From UBA3478 sp965662045 (GTDB lineage Bacteria; Bacteroidota; Bacteroidia; Flavobacteriales; Flavobacteriaceae): DNA of 27,323 bases. The stretch is from positions 1 through 27,323 of the forward strand of contig CBFIGE010000021.1 in NCBI GenBank assembly GCA_965662045.1, written 5' to 3'. Below, piece after piece: positions 7,448 to 17,230 of this stretch (its first letter is position 1; every line of letters begins with the position of its first letter). The notes under the pieces were generated by a model. It worked only from the letters and a program-made list of their open reading frames with translations. It had not been told where the DNA came from and did no database searches. The translations under genes and the position numbers were made by a program.

Positions 7448-7474
7448 AAAAAGCCAGCTTAATGCTGGCTTTTT
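7448..7474. terminator. Bidirectional Rho-independent terminator
   Basis: AAAAAGCCAGC (7448-7458), loop TTAAT, GCTGGCTTTTT (7464-7474): an 11-bp perfect stem with a T-run on both strands. It lies between the converging NlpC/P60-like gene and the TPR gene and can serve both. Confidence 0.9.
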
Positions 7475-7490
7475 CTATTCGTATGCTTTT

Positions 7491-8759
7491 TTACTGCTCT
7501 AATAGTGTTCGAATTCTCATGAAATTCTCGTTATCACCCAGTGCACCGTAGATATTTTTAAGCTGTGTTAAGACCTGTTCGTTTTCAGGCAAATCCAGCA
7601 ACATATTTTCTAAAATTTCAGCACCTATTTTGAACAGGTCATCTTTTTTAGCTTTTAGCGCGTCATACTTATCATAGTCTGCTTTCTTTGAAGAAAGAGC
7701 TAATTCATTCATTTCTTCAATCAAAGAGTTTCCTTCATTGATGTATGAAGTTGATAAGTTTAAGCCAGCATTTACATAAGTTGGATCAATTTCTAATGCG
7801 CGACTATATGCTATCCTTGCCTCTTCCATATTTCCTTGCTCCATTGCGATTACTCCAATATTGTATTGCAAATCAGGATTATCCGGGGCCATATTAGAGG
7901 CCTTATTCATAAGTGTCTTAAATTCATCTACATTACCCATCTGGTAAAATAAATTTGCCTTATTCAACAAAAGATTTACATCTGTAGGATTATTAGCAAT
8001 CGCATCATCGTAGGCTAAGAGTGCTTCTTCTTTTTTACCTTGTTGTTGGTAGATAAGCGCAATGTTTTTAACAACCTCAGCTTTTCTAGATTCTGTTTTT
8101 GTCTCAGCTGCGTCTTTGTGGGTGCCCGCTTTGATGTATAAGTCTCTAGTGTTCTTGTCGAATTCTTCAACCTCACCAGATTCGATATTCACAGCGGTAT
8201 ATTTGCTCTCACTACCATCATAATTGATATCTTTCAGCTCTATGTAATATTTCAAGGCATTATCGTAATCCTGGGCATTCACAGATGATCCTGCTGCGTA
8301 GTACAAGTAAATAGTGTCCATAGGACGAAGTAGGTAACCCTTGTAAAGCTTAGATGCTGCTGAGGTGAAATTACCTAACTGTTGATCGTCAACAGCTCCG
8401 TTAATCAAGTTTGCTGTGATTTGACTTAATTTTTGTTCAGCGTCTGCTGTATATCTAACCTTACCACTTTGTTTTTCGATATCAATTACACTTTGATATG
8501 AGGCTATAGCTGTGTCGTACATGCTGTCGTCTTCTAATGCAAGGTTGTAAGAAGCTTCTCCAAGATAGGCGTAAAAAGTAGATTTTGTTCTAGCATCGTC
8601 TTGACCATCTACTAGAGATTTTGCACCCTCTAAAATAGATTTAGCTTCAGCATATTCTGCTGCTTTGATGGCCTTAGAAGCCGCTTTTAGCTCGTCTTTC
8701 TGAGCAGAAAGATTGAAAATCACTGCGAAAGAAAGGATTGATAAAATTCTTATTTTCAT
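7491..8759 (-). CDS. Secreted tetratricopeptide-repeat protein
   Basis: 422 residues. It starts MKIRILSILSFAVIFNLSAQ, a signal peptide with cleavage near Ser-Ala-Gln, so it is probably periplasmic. The rest is alpha-helical with several TPR motifs, for example NIALIYQQQGKKEEALLAYD, LLNKANLFYQMGNVDEF and YNIGVIAMEQGNMEEARIAY (about residues 230-335). TPRs bind partner proteins; no enzyme motif is visible. It follows gyrA after 100 bases on the same strand. From memory this pairing recurs in Flavobacteriales, but a link to gyrase is doubtful for an exported protein. The partner is unknown. Confidence 0.9.
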   Translation of the reverse strand: MKIRILSILSFAVIFNLSAQKDELKAASKAIKAAEYAEAKSILEGAKSLVDGQDDARTKSTFYAYLGEASYNLALEDDSMYDTAIASYQSVIDIEKQSGKVRYTADAEQKLSQITANLINGAVDDQQLGNFTSAASKLYKGYLLRPMDTIYLYYAAGSSVNAQDYDNALKYYIELKDINYDGSESKYTAVNIESGEVEEFDKNTRDLYIKAGTHKDAAETKTESRKAEVVKNIALIYQQQGKKEEALLAYDDAIANNPTDVNLLLNKANLFYQMGNVDEFKTLMNKASNMAPDNPDLQYNIGVIAMEQGNMEEARIAYSRALEIDPTYVNAGLNLSTSYINEGNSLIEEMNELALSSKKADYDKYDALKAKKDDLFKIGAEILENMLLDLPENEQVLTQLKNIYGALGDNENFMRIRTLLEQ

Positions 8760-8859
8760 AATTCTTAAACTCTTTATTCTTTAATTATGCAGCACAAGTT
8801 AAGGCTACAGTTTTGTTAAGTCAATAGTTATGCCAAATTAAATTTGGATAAAAAAGTAC

Positions 8860-11346
8860 TTAAGATGTACTTTCTGACGATTCTTCAGTTTCTTCGATTT
8901 CGTCTTCCTCAATTTTCATGACCTTTGCAACAGCAGCTATTTGATCATTTTTTTTAAGGTTGATTAAGCGAACTCCCTGAGTGGCTCGACCCATGACTCG
9001 AAGGTCTTCAACGGGGAGTCGTATAGCAATACCAGACTTGTTAATAATCATCAAATCATCTTGATCAGTAACATTTTTAATAGCTACCAATTCACCTGTC
9101 TTATCGGTAATCGAAATAGTTTTTACTCCTTTTCCACCTCTATTTGTGACCCTGTAATCCTCTAAGTCAGAGCGTTTACCATATCCGTTTTGAGAAACGA
9201 CAAGGATATTATCAGTGGTTTCGTTTACAGAAATCATTCCGATGACCTCATCATTCTCATGAGCAAGAGTTACACCTCTTACTCCTGAGGCGTTTCGTCC
9301 CATAGGTCTGGTCTTACTTTCTTCGAAACGTATGGCCTTTCCCGATTTAAGACCCATTATTATTTGGGAGCTTCCAGTGGTCATTTTGGCTTCGAGAAGC
9401 TCATCGCCCTCTCTCACTCCAATGGCATTAATTCCACCTTTTCTCGGTCTAGAATATTGTTCTAAAGAAGTCTTTTTAACGATGCCTTTTTTGGTAGCCA
9501 TAATGACGTAATGCGAATTCACATAGTCTTCATCTTTGAGATCTTTTGTACAAATGAACGCTTTAACCTTATCGTCGTTTTCGATTTGAATGAGGTTTTG
9601 AATAGCTCTTCCTTTGGCTGTTCTACTTCCCTCTGGGATCTCATAAACCCGCATCCAGAAACACTTTCCTTTTTGGGTAAAGAACAACATGTATTGATGG
9701 TTTGTTCCCACAAATAGGTGCTCTAAAAAGTCCTCATTTCTAGTGGAAGACGCTTTCTGCCCAACTCCTCCTCTATTTTGAGTTTTGTATTCTGAAACAG
9801 GAGTTCTTTTGATATAACCTGCGTGAGAAATGGTAAGCACCACTTGTTCGTCAGGAATCATATCTTCAATGCTCAAGCTACCTCCAGAAAAGTCAATGAC
9901 AGATCTGCGCTCATCTCCATATTTATCTTTTACCTGTTGAAGTTCTTCAGTAATAATTTGCATTCTGCGGTCTTCTCTATCCAAGATGTCTTTTAGATCT
10001 TTAATAGTATCTAACAACTCCTGGTATTCAGCTCTTAACTTATCTTGCTCAAGACCTGTGAGTTGACGGAGTCTCATTTCTACAATCGCCTTTGCTTGAA
10101 GTTCACTGAGTTCGAATTCTTTCATTAAAGAAGTTCGAGCTTCATCGACATTCGCTGAGCCTCGAATAATTTCAATAACGCGATCAATATTGTCTGATGC
10201 TATGATTAAACCTTGGACTATATGAGCTCTTTCCTCTGCCTTTCTCAACTCATATTGTGCTCTTCTCACAACAACTTCATGGCGGTGATTGACAAAGTGC
10301 TTAATTAAGTCTTTTAAGTTTAAAAGTTGAGGTCTACCATCGACTAAAGCAATATTATTTACACTGAACGAAGATTGTAGGGCTGTGTATTTGAATAAGG
10401 TATTCAAAACGATATTTGGAATAGCATCTCGCTTCAACATGTAAACGACACGCATTCCTTTTCGATCAGACTCGTCTCGAATAGCAGATATTCCTTCTAT
10501 TTTTTTATCATTGACCATATCCCAGGTCTTTTTGATCATGTCTGCTTTATTGACTTGGTAAGGAATTTCAGTAACTACAATAGCTTCTTTCCCTTGAACT
10601 TCTTCAATAATTGCCTTAGCTCTCATGACTACACGACCGCGACCCGTCATAAAGGCATCTTTCACTCCGTCGTAACCATAAATTGTTCCTCCAGTTGGAA
10701 AATCAGGTGCTTTGATATGTTGAATGAGTTCCTCAATTTCAATTTCAGGATTTTTGATATAGGCAATGGTGCCATCAACAACCTCTGACAAATTGTGTGG
10801 CGGCATGTTTGTTGCCATTCCCACAGCAATTCCAGAAGCTCCGTTGACTAAAAGGTTAGGAACTCGAGCAGGGAGAACTTTAGGCTCTTTGAGCGAATCA
10901 TCAAAATTAAGTTGAAAATCAACCGTTTCTTTATCGATATCTGAGAGCATTTCATCTGCAATCTTTCGCATTCGAGCCTCCGTGTAACGCATTGCAGCCG
11001 GCGAATCTCCGTCTACAGATCCGAAGTTTCCCTGACCATCAATCATCATGTATCGAAGACTCCACTCTTGTGCCATACGCACCATAGTATCGTAAACCGA
11101 GGTGTCACCGTGAGGGTGATATTTACCTAATACCTCTCCCACAATTCTGGCAGATTTTTTATGTGCTGATGTAGATCTCACTCCAAGTTCATGCATACCA
11201 AACAACACTCTTCTGTGTACGGGTTTAAGACCGTCTCTAACATCTGGCAGTGCACGTGAAACAATTACGGACATCGAATAATCGATGTATGCCGATTTCA
11301 TTTCATCTTCAATATTAATTGGAATTAGCTTTTCTCCTTCACTCAT
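8860..11346 (-). CDS. gyrA: DNA gyrase subunit A
   Basis: 828 residues. With GyrB it introduces negative supercoils into DNA using ATP. The N-terminal breakage-reunion domain has catalytic Tyr121 in AAMRYTEARM and the quinolone-resistance region HPHGDTSVYD with Thr82 and Asp86, the residues reported for susceptible Flavobacterium. The C-terminal beta-pinwheel (about 500-810) has the repeated blades, including QNRGGVGQ and TNRGGKGVKT as GyrA-box-like motifs. That supports GyrA over ParC, as does overall similarity to flavobacterial GyrA. The tail is acidic (EEDEIEETEESSES). It is divergent from clpC across 198 bases; TTG-N23-TAGTTTTA upstream is a weak promoter candidate. Confidence 0.97.
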   Translation of the reverse strand: MSEGEKLIPINIEDEMKSAYIDYSMSVIVSRALPDVRDGLKPVHRRVLFGMHELGVRSTSAHKKSARIVGEVLGKYHPHGDTSVYDTMVRMAQEWSLRYMMIDGQGNFGSVDGDSPAAMRYTEARMRKIADEMLSDIDKETVDFQLNFDDSLKEPKVLPARVPNLLVNGASGIAVGMATNMPPHNLSEVVDGTIAYIKNPEIEIEELIQHIKAPDFPTGGTIYGYDGVKDAFMTGRGRVVMRAKAIIEEVQGKEAIVVTEIPYQVNKADMIKKTWDMVNDKKIEGISAIRDESDRKGMRVVYMLKRDAIPNIVLNTLFKYTALQSSFSVNNIALVDGRPQLLNLKDLIKHFVNHRHEVVVRRAQYELRKAEERAHIVQGLIIASDNIDRVIEIIRGSANVDEARTSLMKEFELSELQAKAIVEMRLRQLTGLEQDKLRAEYQELLDTIKDLKDILDREDRRMQIITEELQQVKDKYGDERRSVIDFSGGSLSIEDMIPDEQVVLTISHAGYIKRTPVSEYKTQNRGGVGQKASSTRNEDFLEHLFVGTNHQYMLFFTQKGKCFWMRVYEIPEGSRTAKGRAIQNLIQIENDDKVKAFICTKDLKDEDYVNSHYVIMATKKGIVKKTSLEQYSRPRKGGINAIGVREGDELLEAKMTTGSSQIIMGLKSGKAIRFEESKTRPMGRNASGVRGVTLAHENDEVIGMISVNETTDNILVVSQNGYGKRSDLEDYRVTNRGGKGVKTISITDKTGELVAIKNVTDQDDLMIINKSGIAIRLPVEDLRVMGRATQGVRLINLKKNDQIAAVAKVMKIEEDEIEETEESSESTS

Positions 11347-11499
11347 CGCTTCGTTAGCATTTACTGATTAAATAATGTCGCAATTTAATTAAAACTAGGG
11401 TCCTAATAATTGAAGATTCACAACAAAAATCAACTATTTATTAACATTGGTTCAAAAATTTGTTAGCTGACACAACATCCCGTCAGAATAATTGTTTTA

Positions 11500-11530
11500 T
11501 TGAAGAATAGAATGCTTATTTTTAACTTTT
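11500..11530 (+). promoter_or_regulatory. Possible clpC promoter
   Basis: TTG (11500-11502), 20 bases, then TAACTTTT (11523-11530), close to TAnnTTTG. It would leave a very short leader before the ATG at 11545. A nearby inverted repeat CTGAC/GTCAG (about 11467-11486) could be an operator, but five base pairs are weak evidence. Confidence 0.35.
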
Positions 11531-11544
11531 GATAAAGAAAATGT

Positions 11545-14100
11545 ATGGATGATAATTTCTCGCCAAGAGTCAAGGACGTTTTAGCCTTTAGTAAAGAAGA
11601 AGCCCTTCGTTTAGGGCACGATTTTATCGGAACTGAGCACCTTCTTTTGGGTATCCTAAGAGATGGAGGCGGCAAGGCTGTTCACATACTCGACGGTATG
11701 GATATCGATCTTGACCAACTCAGACGTAAAACAGAAATTTTGACTCCAGCCACTACCGAGCATGACAGTTTGAGTAAGGAGAAAAAAAATCTGCGTTTGA
11801 CCAGACAAGCTGAGAGAGCGCTTAAAACAACTTTTTTAGAAGCCAAGTTATTTCAAAGCTCTACCATCAATACAGCGCATTTACTGCTTTGTATCTTGAG
11901 AAACGAAAATGACCCCACAACTAAATTACTTCAGAAATTGAAAATCGATTACGATAACGTCAAGGACCAGTTCAGATCGATGATTACATCTGAAGACGAC
12001 TTTATAGACGAACCGACTTCAGAATCCTCTTTCCCAAATGATTCGGAGGAAGAAGACGAAGAAAAGGACTTCAGCGGTTCGAAATCATCTAAGTCTTCGT
12101 CAACTACCAAACGAGGTGCAAAATCGAAGACGCCTGTTTTAGACAATTTCGGAAGAGACCTAACGCAATTAGCTGAAGAAGAGAAACTAGATCCTGTTGT
12201 AGGTCGCGGCAAAGAAATCGAGCGCGTTTCACAAATATTGTCACGACGCAAAAAAAATAATCCTTTGTTGATTGGAGAGCCGGGCGTAGGAAAAAGTGCT
12301 ATTGCAGAAGGATTGGCGCTTCGAATTGTGGAGAAAAAAGTCTCCCGCGTGCTGTATAACAAACGTGTTATAACCTTGGACCTTGCCTCACTTGTTGCAG
12401 GAACCAAATACAGAGGACAATTTGAAGAACGCATGAAGGCCGTAATGAACGAGCTCGAAAAAAATGATGACGTTATTCTATTCATAGATGAAATCCATAC
12501 TATTGTGGGTGCAGGCGGAGCAACAGGAAGTTTAGACGCATCAAACATGTTCAAACCTGCATTGGCAAGAGGTGAAATTCAATGTATAGGTGCAACTACT
12601 TTAGATGAATACAGACAATATATCGAAAAAGATGGCGCCCTAGAGCGGAGGTTTCAAAAAGTCATGGTTGAACCAGCAACAGTTGAAGAGACCATTGATA
12701 TATTGAAAAATATTAAGTCAAAATATGAGGACCATCACAACGTGACTTACACTGATGAGGCCCTTGAATCTTGCGTGTTATTGACTAATAGATACATCTC
12801 TGATCGGTTTTTACCAGACAAGGCTATTGACGCCCTAGATGAAGCGGGTTCTAGAGTACATATTGTCAATATGAATGTTCCTGAAAGTATCCTGGAATTA
12901 GAAGGGAAACTAGAAGCCACCCGTGAACAGAAAAATACTGTTGTTAAAAAACAGAAATACGAAGAAGCTGCCAAACTAAGAGATGATGAAAAAAGACTCG
13001 AGAAATTGCTAGAAGCAGCTCAACTCGAGTGGGAAGAAGAAAGCAAACAGCATCGAGAGATCGTCGATGAAGAAAACGTCGCGGATGTCGTTTCTATGAT
13101 GAGTGGCATACCTGTAAACCGTATAGCACAAACAGAGAGTAATCGTCTTGCGGAATTACCTGAAATTCTCAATACCTCTATTATAGGTCAAAATGAAGCT
13201 GTCATAAAAGTTTCTAAGGCAATACAAAGAAATAGAGCTGGCTTGAAAGATCCCGACAAACCAATTGGTTCTTTTATCTTTTTGGGGCAAACAGGTGTTG
13301 GTAAAACTCAATTGGCTAAGGTTTTAGCTAGAGAGTTATTTGATTCGGAAGATGCACTAATCAGAATCGATATGAGCGAATACATGGAAAAATTTGCCAT
13401 CTCAAGATTAGTAGGAGCTCCTCCGGGTTACGTCGGTTACGAAGAAGGAGGCCAACTCACTGAAAAAGTTAGGAGAAAGCCTTACGCAGTAATACTTCTA
13501 GATGAGATTGAAAAAGCTCATCCGGACGTGTTCAACATGCTTTTACAAGTTTTGGATGATGGTTTTTTGACTGATAGTCTCGGGCGAAAAGTCGACTTTA
13601 GAAATACCATAATCATTATGACCTCTAACATCGGAGCGAGGCAAATTAAAGATTTTGGCCAAGGCGTAGGCTTTGGAACTGCCGCCCGCAGAGCACAAGA
13701 GGGTGATTTTCAAAAAGGTGTTATAGAAAAAGCCTTAAAAAAGGCATTTGCTCCTGAATTTCTGAATCGTATTGACGATGTAGTAGTCTTTAATAGTCTT
13801 GATAGAGCGGACATCAATTCCATCATAGATATCGAACTCAGAAGTGTCATTAAGCGTATCAAATCACTTGGCTACGAACTCACTTTAACCAAAAATGCCA
13901 AAACATTCATAGCTGATAAAGGTTTTGATAAAGATTTTGGAGCACGTCCACTAAAGAGGGCAATTCAAAAGTATATTGAAGACAAACTCGCAGAGGAAAT
14001 TGTGAATTCTAGATTGAGCTCTGGTGACCACATAAAGTTAGATTTGAGCAAGAATAAAGAAGACCTTGTAGTAGTTAAAGAAGCAGTAAGGAAAGAATAG
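11545..14100 (+). CDS. clpC: ATP-dependent unfoldase ClpC (Hsp100)
   Basis: 851 residues. It is a hexameric AAA+ unfoldase that feeds proteins into the ClpP protease. Order: double Clp-N repeat (about 1-150); an acidic, Ser-rich linker (about 150-190); AAA-1 with Walker A GEPGVGKS (244-251) and Walker B FIDEIH (313-318); a UVR-type coiled middle part (about 466-500) that marks ClpC rather than ClpB; AAA-2 with Walker A GQTGVGKT (581-588) and Walker B LLDE (651-654); the ClpP-docking loop Val708-Gly-Phe; and the sensor region GARPLKRA. The start MDDNFSPRVKDVL is the family start; an ATG four bases earlier is out of frame. It is monocistronic or followed by the small STAS-like gene. Confidence 0.96.
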   Translation: MDDNFSPRVKDVLAFSKEEALRLGHDFIGTEHLLLGILRDGGGKAVHILDGMDIDLDQLRRKTEILTPATTEHDSLSKEKKNLRLTRQAERALKTTFLEAKLFQSSTINTAHLLLCILRNENDPTTKLLQKLKIDYDNVKDQFRSMITSEDDFIDEPTSESSFPNDSEEEDEEKDFSGSKSSKSSSTTKRGAKSKTPVLDNFGRDLTQLAEEEKLDPVVGRGKEIERVSQILSRRKKNNPLLIGEPGVGKSAIAEGLALRIVEKKVSRVLYNKRVITLDLASLVAGTKYRGQFEERMKAVMNELEKNDDVILFIDEIHTIVGAGGATGSLDASNMFKPALARGEIQCIGATTLDEYRQYIEKDGALERRFQKVMVEPATVEETIDILKNIKSKYEDHHNVTYTDEALESCVLLTNRYISDRFLPDKAIDALDEAGSRVHIVNMNVPESILELEGKLEATREQKNTVVKKQKYEEAAKLRDDEKRLEKLLEAAQLEWEEESKQHREIVDEENVADVVSMMSGIPVNRIAQTESNRLAELPEILNTSIIGQNEAVIKVSKAIQRNRAGLKDPDKPIGSFIFLGQTGVGKTQLAKVLARELFDSEDALIRIDMSEYMEKFAISRLVGAPPGYVGYEEGGQLTEKVRRKPYAVILLDEIEKAHPDVFNMLLQVLDDGFLTDSLGRKVDFRNTIIIMTSNIGARQIKDFGQGVGFGTAARRAQEGDFQKGVIEKALKKAFAPEFLNRIDDVVVFNSLDRADINSIIDIELRSVIKRIKSLGYELTLTKNAKTFIADKGFDKDFGARPLKRAIQKYIEDKLAEEIVNSRLSSGDHIKLDLSKNKEDLVVVKEAVRKE

Positions 14101-14164
14101 CCTTACACTGTGCTGTCAGAAAAGAGATAGTTTTTTCTCAAATACTTGAATTGAAGTGCCTTAA

Positions 14165-14192
14165 AACAGATTAAATCGGTTTTTTATCTGTT
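14165..14192 (+). terminator. Possible terminator hairpin after clpC
   Basis: AACAGATTAAA (14165-14175), loop TCGGT, TTTTTATCTGTT (14181-14192): an 11-position stem with one T-T mismatch, 65 bases after the clpC stop. The T-run lies inside the stem and not after it, so termination is uncertain. Confidence 0.3.
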
Positions 14193-14232
14193 ATCTATAC
14201 TTATGTAACAGCTTGACAGAGAACTTTGTAGC

Positions 14233-14619
14233 ATGAAATTGCTAGAAGCTCAAGTAGCCACATATGAATTAGAATATGGTCTTGTTAAAGTTAGTGCTAA
14301 GACCATGCACGTGTTCTTTAACGCCGATGCCATTATAGATCTCGAAACGGTATATCAGTTAATTGGAATTTCAGAAGTCCATTTTAGAGACCAAACTTTT
14401 GGTGTTTTGTTGGATTATCAAAATCAATACACAATAGATCCACATGCCCTGAATTTTTTGGCACAAGTAGAACGTTTTAAGGGACTTGCGCTATTAACAC
14501 ATCAGCAAAAAGCCATCCTTAATTTTGGCATAGTAAAACTGTTTTTTGAAAAACCCATTGAGGTGTTTTATTCTCTTGAAAATGCCGAATTATGGCTATC
14601 AAATAAGATTGCGGCATAA
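14233..14619 (+). CDS. Small SpoIIAA/STAS-like protein of unknown function
   Basis: 128 residues, no signal peptide, no membrane segment. The alternating strands and helices, with a central FGVLLDYQNQYTIDPHALNFLAQ stretch and a C-terminal FFEKPIEVFYSLENAELWL, fit the SpoIIAA-like/STAS fold of short Bacteroidota proteins (DUF7793-type). These typically sit alone; binding partners are not known to me. It lies between clpC and the threonine operon on the same strand with gaps of over 130 bases on both sides, so it is probably its own unit. The fold is judged from pattern only. Confidence 0.7.
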   Translation: MKLLEAQVATYELEYGLVKVSAKTMHVFFNADAIIDLETVYQLIGISEVHFRDQTFGVLLDYQNQYTIDPHALNFLAQVERFKGLALLTHQQKAILNFGIVKLFFEKPIEVFYSLENAELWLSNKIAA

Positions 14620-14737
14620 TCGGTTATTTATTTCACAGAATATCTACTGTAAATTCTGAATTCTTTTGATGAATTTTTATTTTTTTGCATTATTATCAAA
14701 AAAATATGAAGTATAGCCCTATCCTTTTATCAAATTG

Positions 14738-14745
14738 TAATTTCG
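14738..14745 (+). promoter_or_regulatory. Possible -7 element of the threonine operon
   Basis: TAATTTCG, a near match to TAnnTTTG, 22 bases before the thrA start. No TTG stands 17-21 bases upstream, so only half a promoter is visible. No leader peptide rich in Thr/Ile codons and no attenuator hairpin was seen in 14620-14767. Confidence 0.35.
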
Positions 14746-14767
14746 CGGCTCATTAAAATTTCATAGC

Positions 14768-17230
14768 ATGGTTGTCTTAAAGTTTGGAGGTAGCTCGATA
14801 GCAGATGTACAAGCGTTACAGAAACTGGGAAGTATTGTTCTAGAAAAACACAATTCATACAATTGTCCAGTTATTACAGTGGTCTCAGCAGTTGGTGGAA
14901 CAACAGACTTAATTGAAAAAGCCATAGATCAAGCAGAACAAAAAAATAAATCCTATCTCACTGTAGTTCAACAAATCAAAGATTTACATCAACCTTTTTT
15001 AGAGTTTATTCCAATTGAGGCAGATCTAAAACAAGATATTGGCCAAGATTTTGAAGATCTTGAAACCATATTAGGTGGTGTCTTTCTCATTGGTGAAGCC
15101 AGTTTAAGAACCCGTGACAAGGTACTGGGATACGGTGAACTATTATCCTCTAAACTGTTAAACGCCTATTTGAATTCACTCGATGTGGTCAGCACGTATA
15201 TGGATTCAAGGGCATTGTTAACAACAGACAGCAACTTTTCTCAGGCAAAGGTAGGTTTGCAAACGAGTTATGCGCAGATTACATCTTTTGCTGCTCAAAT
15301 TAATCAAATTGCTGTAGCTCCTGGTTTTATAGCAAGAGATGAAAATGGCATTCCAACTACCTTAGGTCGAGGTGGATCTGATTTTACAGCATCGCTTTAT
15401 GCCGCTGCAACAAAAGCTGAAATTCTTTTCATTTATACAGATGTAAGCGGCATGTACACATCTGATCCACGAATTGTCAAACAAGCCCGACCCTTAGATG
15501 AACTCTCTTATCAGGAAGCATTGGAGTTATCTCACTTTGGAGCAAAGGTCTTACATCCTCCAAGCGTTCAACCTGTTTTTAGTGCTGGCATCCCTTTGTA
15601 TATTAAAAATACCTTTCAACCAGAGGACAAAGGAACATTAATCACAAAAGAAGGGAGTACAAAAGCTAATGTAGTAAGCGGGCTAAGTCATATGCATGAC
15701 ATCGCACTACTAACTATTGAAGGTCCTTCAATGGTTGGGACTAAGGGAACCTCAAAACGTATATTTGAAGCCTTAGCCTTGGCTGAAATAAATATTATTT
15801 TAATAACTCAAGCTTCTTCAGAACATTCACTTTGCATTGGGATATCTCAACACAATGGCGAATTAGCCAAAAAAACTCTTGAAGAAGCTCTTGATTATGA
15901 ATTAGAAACTCAAAAAATATATCCGCTTCGAATAGAAACAGAACTGAGTATTATCGCTTTAGTAGGAGACAATATGCGTTCTCATCAAGGTTTGAGTGGT
16001 AAATTATTCTCTACTTTAGGTAGTAATAATGTAAACGTAAAGGCTATTGCGCAGGGAGCTTCAGAGCGGAATATTTCTGTAGTAATCTCAAAAAGAGATG
16101 TCACTAAGGCTCTAAATGCTGTTCACGAACGCTTTTTTGAAAAGCAACTTAAATTAATCAACTTGTTTATTACAGGTGTAGGAACGGTTGGATCGAAACT
16201 TCTAAATATTTTGAGTCAACAGAAAGACTATTTTGAAGAAGAGCTGAGATTGCAACTACGAGTATGTGCCATATCCAACTCTAGAAAAATGTATTTTGAT
16301 CCCAATGGATTGAACATTGCGAATTGGGCTGAACTTCTAGAGCAAGGTGAATCGTCAGATATGCACGCCTTTCAGTCTAATGTTCAGGATCTAAATTTGA
16401 GAAATAGTGTTTTTGTCGATAATACCGCGAGTGAGTACATTGCATCTTGTTATGAAACTTATCTCGACAAGAGCATTGCTGTAGTCACTTGTAATAAAAT
16501 TGCAAGTTCGTCTAAGTATGAGCGCTACGCAAATTTAAAAGCGCTGAGTAAAAAATACCAGACACCATTCTTGTTTGAAACTAATGTGGGTGCAGGATTA
16601 CCCATTATTGACACCATAAAACAGCTTGTAGACTCGGGCGACCAAATAAGAAGCATTAAGGCCGTTCTCTCTGGAAGTCTGAACTTTATATTTGATAGTT
16701 TTAATGATGAAGTGAAATTCGTTGATGTAGTCAAACAGGCAATGCAAGGGGGGTATACTGAACCCGATCCTAGAATTGATCTTAGCGGTACAGATGTCAA
16801 ACGAAAGATTTTAATTTTAGCGCGAGAATCAGGATATCAATTAGAAATGCAAGATATTTCCTCATTAGAATTTTTACCTGAAACATGCCGAAATACAAGA
16901 GATGTCGACTCTTTCTTAAAAGAGCTTGATAAAAATCAAGAGCATTTTACTAAACTCTTTTTAGAAGCCCAAAAAGAAAAAGCTAAATTAAAATTTGCTG
17001 CTAGCTTTGTGGCTGAAAACAAAACCTCATTTAAAGCGAGTGTTGGACTAGAAAAAGTAGATATGAACAATGATTTTTACCATCTTTCAGGGAGTGATAA
17101 CATTATCTTGATTTACACGGATCGCTACCGAGAAAATCCACTTGTAATCAAAGGTGCAGGCGCAGGTGCAGACGTCACCGCTTCTGGAATTGTCGGAGAC
17201 ATCATACGCTCTGGAAATCATCTCGAATAA
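14768..17230 (+). CDS. thrA: Bifunctional aspartokinase / homoserine dehydrogenase
   Basis: 820 residues, the normal size of the fused enzyme. It catalyses the first step (aspartate to aspartyl phosphate) and third step (aspartate semialdehyde to homoserine) toward threonine and methionine. The aspartokinase part (1 to about 290) shows KFGGSSI (5-11), VSAVGGTTD and GRGGSDFTASL; two ACT-type regulatory regions follow (about 310-455); the NAD(P)-binding start of homoserine dehydrogenase is GVGTVG (470-475), followed by TCNKIA, LSGSLNFIFD and GYTEPDPRIDLSG. Feedback control through the ACT regions, probably by threonine, is expected from the family. It ends directly before thrB with no gap, first gene of thrABC. 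Confidence 0.97.
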   Translation: MVVLKFGGSSIADVQALQKLGSIVLEKHNSYNCPVITVVSAVGGTTDLIEKAIDQAEQKNKSYLTVVQQIKDLHQPFLEFIPIEADLKQDIGQDFEDLETILGGVFLIGEASLRTRDKVLGYGELLSSKLLNAYLNSLDVVSTYMDSRALLTTDSNFSQAKVGLQTSYAQITSFAAQINQIAVAPGFIARDENGIPTTLGRGGSDFTASLYAAATKAEILFIYTDVSGMYTSDPRIVKQARPLDELSYQEALELSHFGAKVLHPPSVQPVFSAGIPLYIKNTFQPEDKGTLITKEGSTKANVVSGLSHMHDIALLTIEGPSMVGTKGTSKRIFEALALAEINIILITQASSEHSLCIGISQHNGELAKKTLEEALDYELETQKIYPLRIETELSIIALVGDNMRSHQGLSGKLFSTLGSNNVNVKAIAQGASERNISVVISKRDVTKALNAVHERFFEKQLKLINLFITGVGTVGSKLLNILSQQKDYFEEELRLQLRVCAISNSRKMYFDPNGLNIANWAELLEQGESSDMHAFQSNVQDLNLRNSVFVDNTASEYIASCYETYLDKSIAVVTCNKIASSSKYERYANLKALSKKYQTPFLFETNVGAGLPIIDTIKQLVDSGDQIRSIKAVLSGSLNFIFDSFNDEVKFVDVVKQAMQGGYTEPDPRIDLSGTDVKRKILILARESGYQLEMQDISSLEFLPETCRNTRDVDSFLKELDKNQEHFTKLFLEAQKEKAKLKFAASFVAENKTSFKASVGLEKVDMNNDFYHLSGSDNIILIYTDRYRENPLVIKGAGAGADVTASGIVGDIIRSGNHLE

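Noticed and set aside
11079..11108. Quinolone-resistance mutation in gyrA (Thr82)
   Set aside because: Thr82 with Asp86 is the reported susceptible state in Flavobacterium, so it is not evidence of resistance.
11949..12554. 201-codon open frame on the minus strand
   Set aside because: It lies wholly antisense to clpC, is low-complexity Ser-rich where clpC is acidic, and has no motif or own start context.
14620..14767. Attenuator or riboswitch before thrA
   Set aside because: No leader peptide rich in Thr or Ile and no competing hairpins were found; only a weak 6-bp CAGAAT/ATTCTG stem.
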